This document shows, piece by piece, positions 35,243 through 48,130 of a DNA stretch of 64,000 nucleotides. A model generated the notes under the pieces. That model saw nothing but the letters and a program-made list of their open reading frames with translations. It did no database searches and was not told where the DNA came from. Within the stretch, counting starts at the first letter, position 1, and every line of letters begins with the position of its first letter. Position numbers and translations under genes: made by a program. Source of the DNA: Entomortierella parvispora (lineage: Eukaryota; Mortierellomycota; Mortierellomycetes; Mortierellales; Mortierellaceae); NCBI GenBank assembly GCA_963573315.1, contig OY752143.1:186001-250000 (forward strand). Direction: 5' to 3'.

Positions 35243-37525
35243 GCTCCAAGTGCTATCAATAACGTTGGGAGGGTTGCCTTTGGCGGTACACTAAAACGTG
35301 GAATGTGTATGCGCGTGTGTTTGTGGTGTAGTGTGGTGTGGTGTGGTATAGTGTGGAGAATGGTTGTTTGGTAGGATATAAACACAAGAAGAAATGAAAA
35401 CTGACAATGGAAAACGTTCACAAAAAAAAGAAGATTGAAGAAAGTCGTTCCTCGCCGCCAGTTTCTCGAGGACCAGACTTGTCAAAAATCGAGTCCCAAA
35501 GCACCCTGACCCAAGAGAGGGGCACGGCAGAGAGATATTGGTCCAACAAGTCCTTCCTGTCCCGCCTTTTCCTCCATGCTTGCCTGCACTGTGCATATGA
35601 AAGAGTACACCAGACCGACACACGCGGGCAAAATATAAAACACAGAGGGGTCTGAACAAGGTCGGTGGCAACTGGAATGTGGAATCTCAGTCCCTTTTGG
35701 TCGAGAGCCACAAACCCACTGGGTTCAATCGCCATGGAAAAATAGGGTGATCACTCCCAACTGCATTCATCAATTGCCGCGCTCATTGATCACACGTCCT
35801 TCTTCGGGGCTTGGGTTTCTGATGTCGCACGATGTTGTGCATGCTAGGGGTAGATGATAGATCAGCAACAGGATTAGTTGAAGGTGTTGGTGAGAGGTGT
35901 TCGGAAGCAAGAGTAATCGTTGATTCTAGGGAACCAGTCAAAGGCAGTGCAACAACAAATAAACAGCAGTAACAACGTGCATTGTGGAGCCTCAGTCATC
36001 CTCTCAAGGAAAACGAACTGCAAAAAATGTGGACGATCGATCGATCGTTGTCGCCCTTTCTTTTTTTTTTTTTTTTTGCCTCCTTGTGGCGCTCTCTGCA
36101 CTGAATAAAGTAAAACCTTGTTCTGCGGGCTCTGCAGGCGATGACGGGGGCGACAATCCAGGACAATCTTGTTGTCTTTTGCCATGCGGGCAGGCCAGGC
36201 GGGGACCGAACAGGTCGAGAAAGATGGTCAGTGGCATCTTTTGAATTTGAAAAACGCGGTCCATGCTACGCGACACCTTGCGATCCCTGGCGAGACATTC
36301 ACGTCTTGAAACTTTACAGTGAAGATCGCCTTCATCCAGCAGGTGTTCCTCCAATCCAACTGCGACATGTCCATCTGGAGAGAACTTTCCCATGGTTTCT
36401 ATCCCATTGACGAGAGGAGAAAGAAGAGCGAGAGAGGAGCGAAAGAAGAGCGAAAGAAGAGCGAAAGAAGAGCGAAAGAGAGCGAAAGAAGAGCGAAAGA
36501 GAGCGAAAGAAGAGTGCTGACGAGAGAGTGCGAGAGCGAGAAGTTAAAGGGGAGATGATTGACGGCGAAAGGCATCTCGTCTGTCGATCTGTGTCTGTCT
36601 GGTCAGATCTCCCCCTTGCATCCGATCGAAAATGTGGCGATTGAAAATGTATCCATCGAAAGAGAGCAAACAAGGAGCTTCGCGTCCTCTTCCTCCTCCT
36701 TCCAATTCATGTTCCTTCCATCTCCTCCGAACGACAGGACCGGACTAGACTGGACTGAATTGTATCGGACAGAGTGCAAACAAAGGCTAACGACACACCT
36801 TGAAGACAGCCACGGCGATCACTAGCCAAGAACATGACAAGAATCGTCCGCCCCTCTCATGTTTTTGCCCACCCCACTCCCGCTGCCGACCATGTCCCAC
36901 AGCCATCAGCGAACCATCGAACAATAGGAACGAGATTGGTCCCGATCTGATCTCTGTCAGATCTCAGTTCTGCCTCGTGCATCGGGGTCTCTTTTTTTTT
37001 TCTTATTTTTTTTCCATCTCTCGTTGGACTGCCGTCAACCTCGCATGCCCCGACTGAAAGAGGCCTAGCGCCGAGATCATCGCCGGTCCTTTGGTCGTAG
37101 ACTGGGCGTGCGATGGATGCGAAGGGGGTGCCACCGGGAGCAAGAGTCTCTTGTTCCCTTCTTTTTTCCTGTTTGAACAAGAGTGCAAAAGAGCGAAAGA
37201 GGGGACGAGGACCGGACTACACACTGGCGGAATGACTGCTGGACCGTTTCTCTTCTTCTTTCCTTCCTTGTTCCTTCGTCCACCAAAGACTCTCTTTTCT
37301 CTTTTTCCTTTCTTCTTCCTTCTTCCCTTTGTCCTCTTTCTCCCTTCTATCCTTCGTATCTCCCATCATCATCATCAACATCACCAAAACAGTCCTTTCT
37401 TCTTCCTTGCCTCTCATCTCCTGTCGACTCTCTTTTCTCTTCTATTCTTTTATCTCCTCCACCCCCGTTTGCTGCTTGCTCCTCTGCTGGTCCCCGGCTT
37501 CGTGTCCATGCTGTAGCCACTTCCT
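35243..37525. other. Intergenic between divergent genes
   Basis: This 2.3-kb region lies between the unknown 1534-residue protein (-) and the GATA factor (+). It has a GT-rich run (35300-35350), a T run (36059-36077), a GAGCGAAA repeat (36423-36515) and a long C/T-rich stretch (37240-37480) leading into the GATA gene. Open frames here are low-complexity or short, without motif support. Confidence 0.6.
36423..36515 (+). repeat. GAGCGAAA/GAAGAGCGAAA purine minisatellite
   Basis: About eight imperfect units of 8 or 11 bases (GAGCGAAA with or without AGA) follow each other on the plus strand. Confidence 0.85.
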
Positions 37526-40500
37526 ATGGACCAAAGCCCCGGCGCCCCCTCTCCTGCCTTCCCCCATGCGGTCGCGAACCATCCGCCGCCGCTGGCCCAG
37601 CAGGATCCGACGCAGGACCCGCTGCTCCAGAACATGATCGTCAACGCCGCAACTCTGGCCGAGCCGCCTAGTCCTGGTGCACACCCGCAACAGCAAATGA
37701 TTCTTCATCACCATTCCCAATTCACCACGGCCGGCATCGTCGCCGCCCCAGCACCGGCGCCCGCCCCGCTCCTTGATTCTCCAAAGAAGTTGCTGCCACT
37801 GCACAGACCCGTCTCCTCCGACAATTCTCCCGCGTCGCCACCTCCTCCCCCTCCACCACATCACTCGCCTCCGCATTGGTCACCACAACAACCCTTGCAG
37901 ACTCAGCGCAGACACAGAGATCTTGACAGGCTAGAGGATGCGCAATGGCAGGTCTCTCCATGCGGTCTACAAAGCAGGCCAACCTCATCATCCATGTCAC
38001 TGCGTGATGAATCATCTTCACCGCATCCATACTCTCCATTCGAAGCCTTGCCCAACCAGCCCCCTTCGACGTTTATTTCTCGCCCGAGCAACCCCATGGC
38101 GCGCCCAGTGGTGTTTGATCGAGGCTCCTACGACCAGCACAATCCATTCCCGACCAGACAGACCGATTCAGCCCAACATCCGGACAACTCCGCAGAACTG
38201 CAGCAGCGCACTCTTGTCTGGAGCAAGGACCTTGGAAATCATTCAACCCTCCAGTACCAGCCGGGCTATCATTCTCGCACAACAAGATCGCAGGATGAAC
38301 AGAGTCCAAATCCGTGGCAAGAAAGTGATCACGATACGCAGGAGCAGCAGCCTCGTCAAGGCCACGTTGGTGATCACGCCCACAACAACGGCAGCAACGT
38401 CAGTGGCGTCAACGACAGCGGCAGAAGCATTGGTTCTGCTGGCAGGAGTCAGAGTCATCAACGTCAGCACTCTCGGCAGCACGGCAGCCACCGCTCTGCT
38501 CAGTCGCAGCCTCTGCCATCTCCTCAGCCACAGTCTCACCACCAATCGCCATACCATCACCAGCCACAGTACCCAGGCGACGGGAACCATAGCCACCGGC
38601 CATCGTCGTACTCGCCTCGTTCGTCTGCCTCTGCTTCGACGCCTGACTCTCAGTATCAATACCAGAATTATCCAGCGCCACAGCAACAACGACAACAACA
38701 ACGCTTAAAGACACCGCCCGTGCCAATGACGGGCTCTGAGGCTCATAATCACCATCGCTACGACAACAATGATCGCAGATCGCTCGATCACGGCTTAGAG
38801 CAGACAGAGGCGAGCTCGTCGTCTGACGTGGAGATTGGACGTCGATACGACCACCGCCCAGACTGTTCCCCTGGCTATCCTCCCGATCACCGCCCGATGC
38901 ATCGCCCACTCTCCCCGCCCCTCCGAGGTCAGAATCAACAGCATGGTCCACCCCCGTCACAGATCGGACTCCCCTCGCGGCCGCAATCTCTCCCAAGGCC
39001 GCCCTTGCCCGTCTACCAGGAGGGGCACCAGGAGACACCGTCCCAGCTTTCCGACATCATCAAGCGAGACAACTTTTCGCGTCAAGCTCCTCCAAGTCAT
39101 AGTTCAAGGGCCGATTGGGCTGTTGACGATCGACGCGATCGACGCGATCGCCACTCTGAGTTGTCCAGTGACCCTCCGGGTCATTATCACGATGAGCAAC
39201 AGATTCATCAGTCCCGAGATAGGGATGCAGGACCACTACGGTCACAACAGGGGCATGCACGCCCTGACACTGCCCCCTACTCTCAATCGAATCGCCAGCT
39301 CACTCCTCCTTCTCTTGCCCCAAGTTCTAATGGTCAGAGCTCATCGCTCAAGAGCCATTGGCATCGGGAAGAGTCGCGGGATCACGCTGAAGGAGTCCAC
39401 AATCTAAACAAGCCCTGGATCGATACCAACACCGGTAGCAGTAGCAGCGACGGCGAATCCAATTGGAGGACAAAAACTCGAACAAAGGAGGATCTGCAAT
39501 TCAGATTTGGGACCGACATGCCCAAGACAGTCGATCTCAAGTCTGCAATCGAAACCTGTGATACCCTCTGTCAATTTGCGCTTCATTTTGCTAGCCAAGA
39601 TCCCAGCGAGATGAGGCACAGTATGCAAGAGGACGATGAGACGCCTGTAGATCCGAATGACCGAGCCACCCTTCAAATGATCCGCAACCTGGCTGGGACG
39701 ATGCTCGTGGGCATTCAGCAGGCGGGAGGCAGTGACATCAACACGCCGTCTCCAGGTGATGACCTTCAGCCAACTGAGAATGAGATAGCGGCATTTGAGA
39801 CAAATGGCGACTATACGCAACTCAATGGCTCTGCTGGTGCAACGGACCGAGAACGGGAGGAGGCCCCACGATTTGGAGCAGGTCCACCCTCGAATGAAAT
39901 GGTGCATGAATTGGCCAAAGCTGCGACCTCAATTTTTCAACTCGCCATCAGGATCAAAGCCTGGGTGAATATGACTTCAGGGGAACGGGAGTTGGACGAA
40001 GAGATCAACATCATTCGAGGAAAGCGTTGTCTATTTTTGGATGAGATGACACCATTGTCTATGCAGCCGACCCAGGATCTCAATGGGGGGGTGTCTGGAT
40101 ACTCGCAGCAGCAGCCATCTTCAACTCCATATCACACCAACGCGAACAGCGGCCCTATCCCGGGTTTTGGTAGCACCAGCTCTTTCCAATCACCAGGGAC
40201 GAAGAGACCCTTGGAGGATTCTCTGTCACATCCAGCGTTCATTCGGTTTGGCGGCGCGATCTCCAAACGTGGCGGTGGCAACAAAATGGCCAAGCTTCTG
40301 AAGACTGGGATAGAAAATGATTCTGATACACTGCATCAAAAGTACAGGAAGCGAGCCAAGAGAACCCATCCTCTTGGCCGATGCCTCTCATGCGATACGA
40401 CAGATACCCCCGAGTGGCGACGTGGTCCCGATGGCGCACGAACATTATGCAACGCCTGTGGTCTCCGTAAGTGTTTGACTTTTTGTTTTTCTTTTTATTC

Positions 40501-40909
40501 GCTTCACATGCGGGAGCTGTACTTTGTTTTTGCTCAGTTGACCATCGTGCCACTTTCTTAACCTTCACTGTGTCCTTGTCTCTTTGTTACACTTTCTTCT
40601 TTAGACTATGCCAAATTGGTCAAGCGCCAGAAGCAGCAGCAGCAACAAATACAGGGACAGGATCTAGAGCAGCAGGATCCAACAGCAACAGTGACAGAAA
40701 TGTCTACTTTGAATGAGATACCAACAACCACATACACGGAGTCTCCGAATGGGGTTGGCGCACTTGTTGCTGGACAACCAATGCGGTCAGCAGAACCTAA
40801 TGTGCTTGACTACACTGTAGGGTCGGGGCCGTCTCGACCTTCTGCCCAGTCTCCATCTGAACATCCTATAGATTCTAGCGACATGGATGACGATACAGTC
40901 ATGAGTTGA
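37526..40909 (+). CDS. GATA-type zinc-finger transcription factor (NsdD-like finger)
   Basis: Two exons, 37526-40466 and 40605-40909, encode 1081 residues. The intron (gtaagt...tttag) splits the finger right after NACGL. The finger is C953-x2-C956-x18-C975-x2-C978, with TPEWRRGPDGARTLCNACGL then HYAKLVKRQK. The 18-residue loop and HYAKL end place it with fungal class IVb GATA factors such as NsdD. It should bind GATA sites in the nucleus and regulate development or metabolism (family knowledge). Before it, a folded region (DLKSAIETCDTLCQFALHFA at about 670; ELAKAATSIFQLAIRIKAWV at about 795) may be a dimerisation or cofactor domain. The first 600 residues are Pro/Gln/His/Ser-rich. The start is the first ATG after a stop in the leader. 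Confidence 0.92.
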
Positions 40910-41202
40910 ACCCGCTCTTCATCTTTTGCCAATATCATTTTATTTTGTTTTGTTCGTTCTCCTCTCCTCTCTCTATCTTTTTCTTTCTCTCCCTCTCTTG
41001 ATTCTTCTCCTATTCCTTTCCTTCTCATTGTATCATAGGCTCGCTCTTACGTTCCCATTGTCTTTTTTTTTTTCACCTCACTCTTGTAAATATATTTCTT
41101 TTTTGTTGTTTTTGATGAATGAGCTCGAAAATAAAATGATCCACTTCCATGCAAAGAAAAAAAAATGGAAGCTGTCAAAGAGGGGAAAAGGAAAGAGATT
41201 AC

Positions 41203-42018
41203 TTAGTAACAAAGAGCGAAAAGTCGTGTTTGACAATCCTCTTGGATGGCTATGGTGTAAAAGGTTGTGGGTAAAAAAGCAAAATAGAGAAGGCATTGGT
41301 TAGTCGATATTTTTCTTAAGAAATGATATAATAATGTCCTTGAGAAGAAAGGGTATAAAGCAGACATTACGTTCGAGGCGGTCGCCCATCAGAGCGTTGA
41401 TGTAAACCGCAGGACATGCTCCCGCGTTGGGGACTTGTTCGCCGTACCAACTGCAATAAGGAGCGAAAAGGAAAATGTGAGGTCAGATCTTTGCTTTGGT
41501 GTTCTAGATCGCACAAATGGTCGCACAACAAACGCCCTATCCCCTCCCGATCCTCATCATCATTACCTCTTGATCCAAAGACGCTGATCGCTATAGAGTC
41601 CCAAGGAACTAAACGCTTCCCTAAACCGATCGACCAGTGTTCCGTCGATCAAGACCAACTCTGATCCACAGGCGGCACAAGCTTGAACGGCTTCTTGATA
41701 TGTCAAAGGAGTTTGGATCACGAACGACTGCATGTCTGGCAAATACACACGATCCCGGGTTCGACAAGGGGGACCTTGTTGTTGTTGTTGTTGTTGTTGC
41801 GGAGTTTGGAATTGAAGCTGGTTCTGGTTTTGGTTTTGGTTAGAGCTCCCTGCAGCGGCATGATTCCCGACTTGAGAGTTCCAATCCAACCCTGGGACTT
41901 GGTTCTGAGGGTTCTGACGATGGTGGCCGTCAAAGAGACCGGAGAGGATCTGACCGGCCTGTGCCGTCGTCGCGAGGGCCGTCAGGCACAATGTCACGGC
42001 CAACGAGAATGTCTTCAT
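41203..42018 (-). CDS. Secreted C-type-lectin-like domain protein
   Basis: Three exons, 42018-41567, 41450-41371 and 41249-41203, encode 192 residues. Residues 1-21 (MKTFSLAVTLCLTALATTAQA) are a signal peptide. An Asn/Gln-rich spacer with a Q8 run is followed by a compact domain: LTYQEAVQACAACGSELVLI, ...QRLWIKSWYGEQVPNAGACP, and the closing EDCQTRLFALCY. The order (helix with Cys, WI/W strand, G-x-CP, then DC...LC) is that of fungal C-type-lectin-like proteins. The last exon is only 47 bp; reading straight through instead gives an atypical hydrophobic end (FIPFLLKDIIISFL), so I prefer the splice, whose phase fits. A wall or carbohydrate-binding role is inference. Confidence 0.78.
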
Positions 42019-42594
42019 GCGAATAGTTTGGACAAGTGTTCTTTCTTCTTCTTTTTTTTAATGAAGAACGCAATGGGGCCAAAAGAAGTGAAAGGTTGGA
42101 GGGAAAGAGAGATGAAAGAGGAATGAGCATGTCTCGCTCTTTTCCTTTTTTTGTATGGTTCCCAGTCACGAAATGAAACCCGAAAGGGCCTTTTTCGCAC
42201 CGCCACGTTCTCTTTCGGAATACTTTGCTCATCAAAAAACGGGTTTGAACGTAGGCACCGAGGTGCACTTCTCGTCAGGATTTGGGAGGAAAAGGACCTC
42301 GTTCTAAAGAAAAAAAGTGAAAAGTGATGTCGTCCAGCGACAAGAGACTGTGTCTTCTCTTCATTTGTTGTGGAAGGTTCACGAAAGTGTTGAAGAAGAT
42401 CGTTCTGATCATTTGTCTATTTGCACATTTTGTGGGAAAAGGAGGATACTACATACAAGAAAAGCGGAATAAAGGCAGGGGTTGGAGGTCGAGAGTGAAG
42501 GGGGAAAGGAAAGGGTGTTGCCTGACTCCTGCATGACAAAACCACATTGGGATTGGTACGGTGCCAGGTATATCCTTGACGGTCTCTGAGTCAT
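42019..42594. other. Intergenic, promoter of the lectin-like gene
   Basis: A 576-bp gap between two minus-strand genes, purine-rich on the plus strand around 42090-42130. No gene is seen. Confidence 0.55.
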
Positions 42595-43747
42595 TTACTT
42601 CCCAAGCTTCTTGCGCAAAGCCCGGGTGCGCTTGCGAAGCTTTTGGTACTTGTGCTTTCTCATTTTGATCTTCCTCTTGCGCAAGACACTGGTCACATAG
42701 AGGCCCTTGTCTTCATCCACAGCCGGGTCCAGAATCGACGATCCTGTTATTGACTCTGTTGACCCTGATGTTGCTGATGTGGATGATGACACGCTGCTGT
42801 TCTGCTGATCCAATGGAATTCGGGTCTTATCCTCGACCAACTTGAAGAACTCGTCCACGGTCTGCTCTACATCGGGCACGGTCTGCGGCATGCTCGCCCA
42901 CGCAGTAGCTGAAGGGGTTGCGGCTGTTGATGGGGGCAATGGCGTTGGAGGCGAGAATGGGTGCAGCGTCGAGAAGTAGTTGGTCAGGTCATCCACAGGG
43001 TCTAAAAATAAAAAGAGTACAAAAGCCGGTGCAGCATCAGGTTAGGATCCCATCCCAAGGAAAGAGCTTAAAAAAACTGAAAAAGGTCCATGCTTCTTCT
43101 CTTGCACTTTCTCCAACTGAAAATGCTCAGAAAAGAGCAGGTCATATGATGGTCCACTGACCCTTTTGTTAAAAAGGATCCCGTCCGTCATTTTCGTCCA
43201 TGGACCAAAGAGAGGCGATCCGAACAAAAGATCAATGAGACTCAAGATAAGAAGTAAGGGGGGATGAACAAAGGGAAATTGCGGATGGTGCCACCGCATG
43301 TTTTGACGCACGCACACCACACAGCCTCAGAAAAAACAAATGAAAAAAGAACAAAAAAAGCCGGTACTTGCCTTCAAAGTCTTCGTCGTTCAGCATGTGG
43401 GCATGGTTATTGTTGCCAAACATAGGACCATTTGTGATCCCGAGCAGAGGGCGATGAAGGGCAAAGAAGGAGCCGTGGGCAAGATCGACCTGATGCAACT
43501 CAAACGAGGCATTAACGGGCAGATTCTTGTTCGTGATCGGGTCCAGGTCCGAGCTCGACTTTTTTGTGGTGGCGTTAGTGTTGCCATTGTCGTTGCCGTG
43601 GCTTGAAGAGGACGAAGACTGGAAACGACGGGACATGCTCACGGAGGAAGCGCTTGTTTGCCATGCTTGAGGTTTTACGAGACGGGTGATGACGGACCCA
43701 GAGGGGGAATGCACCCTCCTAATGGGGCTTGTGAGTCGGTTGAACAT
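42595..43747 (-). CDS. Mitochondrial small-ribosomal mS38/Cox24-domain protein
   Basis: Two exons, 43747-43372 and 43001-42595, encode 260 residues. The N-terminus (MFNRLTSPIRRVHSPSGSVI, rich in Arg/Ser and free of acids) is a good mitochondrial presequence. The C-terminus TSVLRKRKIKMRKHKYQKLR then KRTRALRKKLGK is the signature of the mS38/AURKAIP1/Cox24 family, a small-subunit mitochondrial ribosomal protein linked in yeast to COX1 mRNA processing and translation. The intron starts with GC: exon 1 ends GAAG and the intron begins GCAAGT. The nearby GT (gtaccg) would shift the frame into a stop, whereas the GC donor gives NDEDFED-PVDDLTNYF. The middle region is Ser/Pro-rich linker. Confidence 0.9.
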
Positions 43748-44754
43748 GGGAGAGCGTAACAGAGCAAAAGAGGGGTAGAGACGGACTAGCGTAGAGACGA
43801 CGTGAGGGCAAGGTAAGGGCGGAGTGATTAACAAGGAGGGTGAAGATGGGGACACCAAGGATGAGCGAAGGGGATGATGTGTGGTTTGTTGGCTGGATGG
43901 AACAGATGCACACACATGAAAACCTCGTGCGCAGTGCCTGGAGCCCGGACACGATTATTCGAGATGTTTCATATTTGACTATTTTTTATTTTTTATCAAG
44001 ACAAATCTACTCGAGGTCCAGAGAATGTCTCTCTCACTCTGTTGCACACATTCAGTCAACCCGTCCCATTTCGACACAAGGAGGATCCGCATCCCCTCCT
44101 TTTGCTGCACTCCTTCGTCGTCTGTTCCCCCTTCAGGTCCACTCCTCCTCCAACAGAGAAACAACACAAGACCAGCAACAGCGAGGTCGACCCGTACAGC
44201 AACAGGGAAAACAAAAGCAAAAAGAGCCTCGCTCCCCCACTCCCAGCGCACACAACACACACACAAACACACACACACCGTGGATTGGACTGGATTGGAC
44301 ACACCCACAACCCCCCTCTCTCCCAAGCAACAAAGCAACCAAGGCAGACGCACGATCGTCGTCCCTCTCCTCCCATAGCCCGCTGTCGACTGCAATCCTC
44401 TCTCGGACACTGCATCCTTCCCTTTTGTCTCGTTCCTCACCCGCATGACCAGAACTGCACCGTGAGATTGACACCCAGACCATCGACATCCATCTCTGCT
44501 CCACTTTCCACTTTTGTTCTCTACTGCGACCCTATACCGCCCTTTTTTATCTTTTTTTTTTTTTCCACTCGAGCAACGCACTGGTCCCATTCCCACTCTG
44601 CTTGCCGCTCAAGGACAAGTCCATTGGCTGGAACACTGGGAGAAAGCAGCACAGCGTGCGCCAACAAAGGACCGCAACTCTTACCTTCCAGACTCGAGAC
44701 CACCAGGCATACCACCATTGTGCGTAAAAAGAAAAAAACCCGGGCAGCACACGA
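43748..44754. other. Divergent promoter region, about 1 kb
   Basis: It separates the mS38 gene (-) from the LAMMER kinase (+). A CA-rich run (44250-44280) and C/A-rich then T-rich tracts occur on the plus strand. Several overlapping open frames exist but have no domain, and they match the sense-strand low complexity common upstream of genes here. Confidence 0.55.
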
Positions 44755-47337
44755 ATGACCTCCTCTCGTTCTGGGAAGCGGCCGGCAGACTGGGCAGAGT
44801 TCTACAAGAACGGACCGCCGCAGGAGGTCATCATCATCAACGACGACACGCCACCACCCTATGCCTCGTCCTCTGCGTCCTCCTCCGTCTCGTCCTCGTA
44901 CCATAACCAGCACCAGGTGCCCAGCCATCACTACCATCACCCCACGAGCCATGATCGGACTCTGCACTACAGTCAGCACAACGCCAACAACAGCAATAGC
45001 AACAGCAATGCCGCCCACCGTCACCGACAGCAACAGCAGCATCAGCAGGACTTTGACTATCGTAAATCCTCCCCAAGGTCGCACGGGATCATAGCTCCCC
45101 CGCCTCTCTCTTCGAACCCATTGCACCACACAGGTCACGGCGAAAACAACAACAACAATCACCTTCATCGCGACCGACTCTACAGCCCAGGGAGCAACCT
45201 CTATCATGATAGTGTCACCGAGATTGGGAATGGCAACGGTCGCCAACATATCCCCAACATATCGTCAGCAGCGCCAGTGTCGTCCTCAATCTATCCAACG
45301 TCAAACGGGACTGGGAGGGTGACAAGACGGTCCGTGAAGCGACAACCCTCAACAGATCAACACCCTTACGGGTCAACCAATATGCCAGAGTATATCTACA
45401 ACGGTCAATCGTATACGCAAGAATTGCCTCATCACCCACAGCACCATCACCCGCACCATCATGAACAGCCTCCACTGGACTCGGTCTATCAGCACGACCC
45501 ACGCGACTATGGATACCTTGAGCATCCCTATTCGTCTGGTCATCATCCACATCACATCGAGGTGGTTGATCACTATCGGAAAATGACACCTCCCAATGGA
45601 TACCCTGGAGGCCCAAGTCTGGGATCCTCGCCGTTGCCAAAGAAGAGGAGAACATCCAATGTTCCGCTCAAATATGGTGTGTTTGACCCCCTGGATCCGC
45701 CTCCACAACAGCGCGATCAGGATACTCTTCATCCAGCACCGTATTCTGGATCGAGACATCCCTATCGTGAAGAATCACCCGTGTATCAGGTGCACGCTGG
45801 ATATCCGCCTTCAGATTCGATCGCTCAAGCAAATTTGAAGCGCAAGATGAAGACTCAGGATTTGGAATGGAATACCAAAGAACGTCATGGCAACAAGTAT
45901 CGCGCGCCGCCAGCACCCTTGTTAGAGAGTCACCACAACAGGGCTTATTATCATTCACAGCAATTGCCGCCGCCACAGCAGCCGTTGCCACCACCATTGC
46001 CACAGCAGGTGCATGTCGCACCTACACCCGTCTCTCGCGCCGTAAGAAAAAAGAGTGGCTGATAAACTGAAACGAAAAACTGTCATTGATATGACGATAA
46101 TGAGAAACAATGACTAATGGCTTTATTTTTTTTCTGCGGAATCTCTTTCAACTCTGACGGGTATTTTGCAATTTAGTCCGCACCGATTATACCCCCTTGG
46201 GATGACAAGGAAGGACATTACATTGTCACTCCAAACGAAGATCTCACCCCAAGATGTAAGCGGATCAAATTATTTATAGAGCCATTTCTTTGGATCTTTT
46301 ATGTAGAAGATCGCCTGATGGATAATAACCCGATCTTTTTTTTTTTCCTTGTGAATGCCTCGTAGATAAAATCGTTAGGCTGCTAGGACAGGGAACGTTT
46401 GGAAAAGTTGTAGAGTGTTATGATCGGGAAACAGGAAGACATTGTGCCATCAAAGTGATTCGGGCCGTGCAAAAGTACAGAGACGCCAGCAAGATCGAGG
46501 CCAGGGTTTTGAATACCCTCAGGAAGAGCGATCCCAAGAATACCTAGTAAGGAGGCCTGTTCAGTGGACTGAGGGGTCGTTTTCTTGGATTTCGTGCTAC
46601 AGCAAACCCTCTGGGATCAACTGACGATTACTTTTTTTTTCTTTGTGCAGTAATTGCCTGCACTTGAACGACATCTTTGATTTCCGGAATCATGTTTGCA
46701 TGGTGTTTGATCTACTGGGACAATCGATCTATGACTGGCTCAAGGACAATTCATTTTGTCCGTTTCCGCCCAACCATATTCAGCTGTTTGCTCGGCACCT
46801 CTTGACCAGTGTGGCATGTATGTTTTTGCCCAATCCTTCTCTTCTCTCTTTCTCGCATGGACGATGTGTATGATACTAATATCGACTGGCACTTCATTTC
46901 CTCCGTGACTAGTTTTGCATCGTCTTCGGCTGATCCACACAGATCTCAAACCTGAAAATATCTTGCTCGCCAATGGAACCTTCAAGAGCGTTTCGTACAA
47001 GGTAAATACAGAGCCAACCTGCCAGCAGAGAGAGCAATTGAAGGGATAAAAGTATGTTAACATCTTTTTCGTCCCTGAAAACAAACCATAGACGACGGTA
47101 AAAGGACCGTACAAGACGAAAAAAGTGTTGTTAAACCCGGATATCCGACTCATTGATTTCGGAAGCGCAACATTTCAGGATGAACATCATTCGACCGTTG
47201 TTAGCACTCGTCATTACCGAGCCCCCGAAATCATCCTTGGTAAAGAGACACTTTTCGGTTGGAGTGAATTGGTGGCAAATGCCAGGGGTATGTTCTCACG
47301 CGCTTACCAAATCTAACCTCCTTTTTTTTTACCTTCA

Positions 47338-47373
<36 letters not shown>

Positions 47374-48130
47374 CACTCGAACTTCTTTACAGGACTGGGA
47401 TGGTCGTATCCATGCGACATTTGGTCCATTGGATGCATTCTTGTGGAATTATTGACGGGCGAGGCGCTATTTCAGACACACGACAATTTGGAGCATCTGG
47501 CCATGATGCAAGCAGTCCTTGGACATCTCCCCGACAAACTGATCCGAGCTTCAAAGTGAGTTGTTTTCTTCCCCCTCTTCATCTTCTCCCTCTTCCTCTC
47601 TGTCTTCTCTTCAGTGACAATAGGATCAAAGTTCACCACAGTCTTTTCGGTCGCTGATCCTCACTGCTTCTTTGTCTTTTGATTAGTAAAACGGCGCAAA
47701 AGTTCTTTGTGAACGGACGACTCCATTACCCAAACGAAGAAACGAAGCGTAACAGCCGAAAGTTTGTGAAGGCTTTGCGTCCACTGCGGGTAAGTCTTTT
47801 TTTCTCTTTTCTTTTTCTCCTTGCAGCCCCATGTTTTGATCATTGGGACAATCCAGTTTTTTCCTTCTTTTGTTTTGTGATCTTGACATTCTTTGTGTTA
47901 CCTTTGATGCTTAGAACTACGTCATCCCAGCTGGCAGTAGTCAAGACCAGCAAAACTTTGCAGCGGAATTCATGGACCTGCTGACACGATTGCTCGCCTA
48001 TGACCCCTCGGAGCGGATCACGGCCGCGCAGGCGCTTCGACATCCTTATTTTAATTACCTAGTGGATGAACAGGGACAAGTCTTGAATGTTCGACGGACC
48101 TATGCTCAAGCCCAAGTTCTTCGTCATTAA
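44755..48130 (+). CDS. LAMMER-family (CLK/Kns1/Lkh1) dual-specificity protein kinase
   Basis: Nine exons (44755-46041, 46177-46255, 46366-46546, 46651-46817, 46913-47001, 47092-47239, 47393-47555, 47687-47789, 47915-48130) encode 810 residues. The first 430 are His/Pro/Gln/Ser/Tyr-rich with possible nuclear signals (PLPKKRRTS). The kinase domain starts at [17 protein letters not shown] (about 456), with catalytic Lys in CAIKVIR (K485), [20 protein letters not shown] and [17 protein letters not shown]-specific features are [27 protein letters not shown] and [18 protein letters not shown]. These enzymes phosphorylate SR-type splicing factors and affect growth, stress response and flocculation in fungi. 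The name-giving EHLAMMER motif here reads EHLAMMQA. The catalytic residues are all present, so the enzyme should be active. Confidence 0.95.

Noticed and set aside
41300-41370. Read-through end of the lectin-like protein to a TAA at 41300-41302
   Set aside because: It gives an atypical hydrophobic tail and drops the conserved last cysteine; the splice to 41249-41203 fits phase and family better.
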